Source of the DNA: an uncultured Synergistales bacterium
Lineage (GTDB): Bacteria; Synergistota; Synergistia; Synergistales; Aminobacteriaceae
Assembly (NCBI GenBank): GCA_937957815.1
Contig: CALFXN010000163.1
Span: 1-6,963, forward strand
DNA length: 6,963 nt
Direction of reading: 5' to 3'
Notes under the pieces: model-generated
Told to the model about the DNA's origin: nothing
The model's database searches: none
Seen by the model: the letters and a program-made list of their open reading frames with translations, nothing else
Position numbers and translations under genes: made by a program
In this document: piece after piece, positions 5,053 through 6,963 of the stretch
Layout of the letters: every line of letters begins with the position of its first letter
How positions within the stretch are numbered: the first letter of the stretch is position 1

Positions 5053-6363
5053 TCAGCCTATGCGAAGATCTTCGAGAAAACGCCTCAGTGAGGCAAGCGC
5101 CCGTTCCGAGGCGATCCGGCACTTATCCGGCCTGGAGATCCGTTTCCCCGCGACGGGCGGGAGGATTCCCAGGTTCACGTTCATCGGCTGAAAGCGTGCC
5201 GGTTCGGCGTTCATCAGATAGTGCAGCAGAGATCCTGTCACGCTCTCGCGCGGCCACACGGGCGGCCGTTCCGGATTCCGTCCGAGTGCGGCGCAATTCA
5301 CCGCGGTCGCGATTCCCATAGCGGCGCTTTCGAGATAGCCCTCGACCCCCGTGATCTGTCCGGCCAGAAAAAGCGCCTCCCGGCCGCGCACGCGCAGCCA
5401 CGGATCGAGCACCTTCGGAGCGTTCACGTAGACGTTCCGGTGCATGACTCCGTATCTCGCGAATTCGGCTCGCTCGAGCCCCGGGATGAGCCGGAAAACG
5501 CGATCCTGTTCGCCCCACCTGAGGCTAGTCTGGAAACCGACGAGGTTGTAGAGCGTCCCATCCCTGTTATCCTGCCTGAGCTGAACGACAGCGAAAGGTT
5601 CCCGTCCCGTCCGGGGGTCGGGAAGTCCGACGGGCCGGAGCGGTCCGAACCGGAGCGTTTCGGGACCTCTCGCGGCGATCACTTCGACGGGAAGGCACCC
5701 TTCGAAGTATTTCGGGTCCTCGAAGGAGTGCGGAACAGCACGTTCGGCGGATATCAGGGCGGAGTGGAACGCTCGGTATTGTTCTTCCGTCATCGGGCAG
5801 TTCAGATAGTCCCCTCGTTGTCCGTAGCGCCCCGCGCGATAGACGACATCCTCGTCGACGCTGTCGAGAACGACGACAGGAGCCACGGCGTCGAAGAAGT
5901 AGAGATACTCTTCGCCCGTCACGCGCGCGAGAGCAGAAGCCATGGACGGCGACGTCAGGGGGCCCGTCGCGACGATGCACGGTTCTTCCGGAATTTCGCA
6001 AACCTCTTCGCGATGGATCGTGATCGACGGACACGATTCGATCGCCTCCGTGACGAGCGACGCGAAGGACTCACGGTCGACGGCCAGCGCTTTTCCGGCC
6101 GGAACCGCAGCCTTTTCCGCGCACCCGAGAAGAAGACTGCCGAGAAGGCGAAGCTCCTCCTTCAGAATGCCTGCCGGACTTGTCGGTTCGAGCGCGCCGA
6201 GCGAATTGCTGCACACGAGCTCCGCAAGCAGGGCGGTACGGTGCGCCGGGCTCGTCCTGACCGGACGCATCTCGTGGAGATCGACGCTCCACCCATCCTT
6301 CGCGAGCCTCCACGCGGCTTCGCATCCGGCGAGGCCGCCGCCGACGACGGTGACCCTAGGCAT
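5053..6363 (-). CDS. trmFO: TrmFO, folate/FAD-dependent tRNA (uracil-54-C5) methyltransferase
   Basis: TrmFO methylates U54 in the T-loop of tRNA, using methylenetetrahydrofolate as carbon donor and FADH2 as reductant; it was formerly called Gid and acts in the cytoplasm. The 436 residues equal the family's usual length. The FAD-binding Rossmann motif VVGGGLAGCEAAWRLA is at 6-21. The catalytic cysteines are visible: Cys51 in ELVCSNSLG (B. subtilis Cys53) and Cys223 in FEGCLPVEVIA (B. subtilis Cys226). Further family blocks are YLNCPMTEEQYRAF (186-199), GQITGVEGYLESAAMG (335-350) and FQPMNVNLGILPP (391-403). The ATG at 6363 is chosen because the FAD motif normally follows the start at once; it overlaps the end of topA by 8 nt. 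An ATG 12 codons upstream, inside topA, would add a non-conserved extension. topA-trmFO is a common pair in Firmicutes. Confidence 0.96.
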   Translation of the reverse strand: MPRVTVVGGGLAGCEAAWRLAKDGWSVDLHEMRPVRTSPAHRTALLAELVCSNSLGALEPTSPAGILKEELRLLGSLLLGCAEKAAVPAGKALAVDRESFASLVTEAIESCPSITIHREEVCEIPEEPCIVATGPLTSPSMASALARVTGEEYLYFFDAVAPVVVLDSVDEDVVYRAGRYGQRGDYLNCPMTEEQYRAFHSALISAERAVPHSFEDPKYFEGCLPVEVIAARGPETLRFGPLRPVGLPDPRTGREPFAVVQLRQDNRDGTLYNLVGFQTSLRWGEQDRVFRLIPGLERAEFARYGVMHRNVYVNAPKVLDPWLRVRGREALFLAGQITGVEGYLESAAMGIATAVNCAALGRNPERPPVWPRESVTGSLLHYLMNAEPARFQPMNVNLGILPPVAGKRISRPDKCRIASERALASLRRFLEDLRIG

Positions 6364-6918
6364 CGTTCCCAGTCCCCAGAATGTGCCCGCAATCCGCACA
6401 CGTCGTTCCGTCCGTCGCGCCGCCGCATTTCGGACATTTCGGCTTCTCGGGGGCCTTCCAGGAGACGTAGTCGCAGTCCGGATAGCGGGAACACCCGTAG
6501 AATGTCCTTCCCTTCCGGCTCTTTCGCCGGACGATCTCTCCGCCTTCGGTCGCGCCGCATTTGGGACACGCGACGCCGGTCGTCTGCCTGATCGGCTCCG
6601 TATGGCGGCATTCCGGATACCCTGTGCACGCGATGAACTCCCCGAAACGGCCTCTCTTCCTGATGAGCGGTTTCCCGCATTCAGGGCAGTCCCTGCCGAC
6701 GGGCTCCGGTTCCGGAAGCGGCACCCTGGGCGCCGCCTTCGCGCTTTCTACGGTCTTCAGGAACGGATCCCAGAACGACCGAACGACATCGAGCCACCGT
6801 CTGCGGGCGCCTTCGACCTCGTCCAGGCTTTCTTCCATGCTGGCGGTAAAGCCCGTATCGACGATCGGAGAGGTGCTCCCCCCGCCGAAATAGCGTTTGA
6901 GGAATTCCGTCACGGTCA
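6356..6918 (-). CDS. topA: DNA topoisomerase I, C-terminal part only (5' end missing)
   Basis: TopA is the type IA topoisomerase that relaxes negatively supercoiled DNA. Only about 186 C-terminal residues are present; the Toprim and catalytic Tyr domains lie beyond the contig end. The visible part begins in domain IV sequence, with the typical TGFTASMEESLDEVEGARRR (21-40 of the fragment). Three zinc-ribbon modules follow: Cys77/80/97/103, Cys117/120/142/148 and a short Cys161/164/173/176. The first two are standard topoisomerase C-terminal zinc fingers that bind single-stranded DNA. The true sequence starts at or below 6918. The open frame seems to continue to 6952 with M-T-G-V-Q-T-C-A-L-P-I, but this is translated sequencing adapter and must not be taken as an N-terminus. 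The stop TAG overlaps the trmFO start. Confidence 0.93.
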
Positions 6919-6963
6919 AGATCGGAAGAGCACACGTCTGAACTCCAGTCACGTGGCCTTATC
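6919..6963 (+). other. Illumina TruSeq adapter and index (assembly contamination)
   Basis: From 6919 the plus strand reads AGATCGGAAGAGC and continues through the complete TruSeq 3' adapter to the CAC at 6950-6952. It is followed by GTGGCCTT (6953-6960), which I recall as TruSeq index 20, and then ATC, the first bases of the adapter's flow-cell end. The sequence is artificial and was retained by untrimmed read-through into the adapter. In reverse it translates as the MTGVQTCALPI peptide known as a database contaminant. Confidence 0.98.

Noticed and set aside
6364..6399. trmFO start 12 codons upstream (ATG at 6399)
   Set aside because: The extra residues are topA sequence read in another frame, and the FAD motif of the family follows almost directly after the ATG at 6363.
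5221..6591. 456-codon plus-strand open frame opposite trmFO and topA
   Set aside because: It is antisense to two firmly identified genes, of low-complexity Arg/Glu composition, and has no ribosome binding site or family signal.

Overview
The window is the end of a metagenomic or draft-assembly contig. It holds a single co-directional gene block on the minus strand, read here from right to left in transcription order: topA (3' part), trmFO, xerC, hslV, hslU, codY, flgB, flgC. A possible first few codons of fliE lie at the left edge. This is the classical codVWXY (xerC-hslV-hslU-codY) arrangement of Firmicutes, preceded by topA-trmFO and followed by the first flagellar rod genes. The DNA is GC-rich (clearly above 50% by eye) and CodY is divergent in its effector domain. 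That fits a Synergistota member or a high-GC clostridial lineage better than a Bacillus-type genome, but the phylum is an inference.

Region by region. Positions 6919-6963 are not biological: they are Illumina TruSeq adapter plus index sequence. 6356-6918 is the C-terminal zinc-finger part of DNA topoisomerase I. Its stop overlaps the start of trmFO (5053-6363, tRNA U54 methyltransferase). A 212-base gap with an AT-rich half (4841-5052) follows. It carries a weak terminator candidate, an extended -10 promoter, a CodY-box-like dyad and several palindromes. From there xerC, hslV and hslU run with 3-nt spacing or a 4-nt overlap. Then come a 62-nt gap with a small hairpin next to the codY ribosome binding site, codY, a 67-nt gap with a sigma-28-like element, and flgB-flgC (2-nt gap). 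Positions 1-186 hold a terminator-like hairpin, an AT-rich promoter-like element and possibly the fliE start.

How it works together: TrmFO modifies tRNA, XerC resolves chromosome dimers, HslUV is an ATP-dependent protease, and CodY is a nutrient-responsive regulator that in Bacillus also controls motility. FlgB and FlgC form the proximal flagellar rod. The regulatory proposal best supported here is that CodY binds in front of its own operon, at 4876-4890.

I see no mobile element, CRISPR array, RNA gene or unknown multi-gene system. The proteins belong to well-known families. The points worth a second look are the adapter contamination (which creates a spurious topA N-terminus), the altered CodY ligand pocket, and the intergenic regulatory signals.
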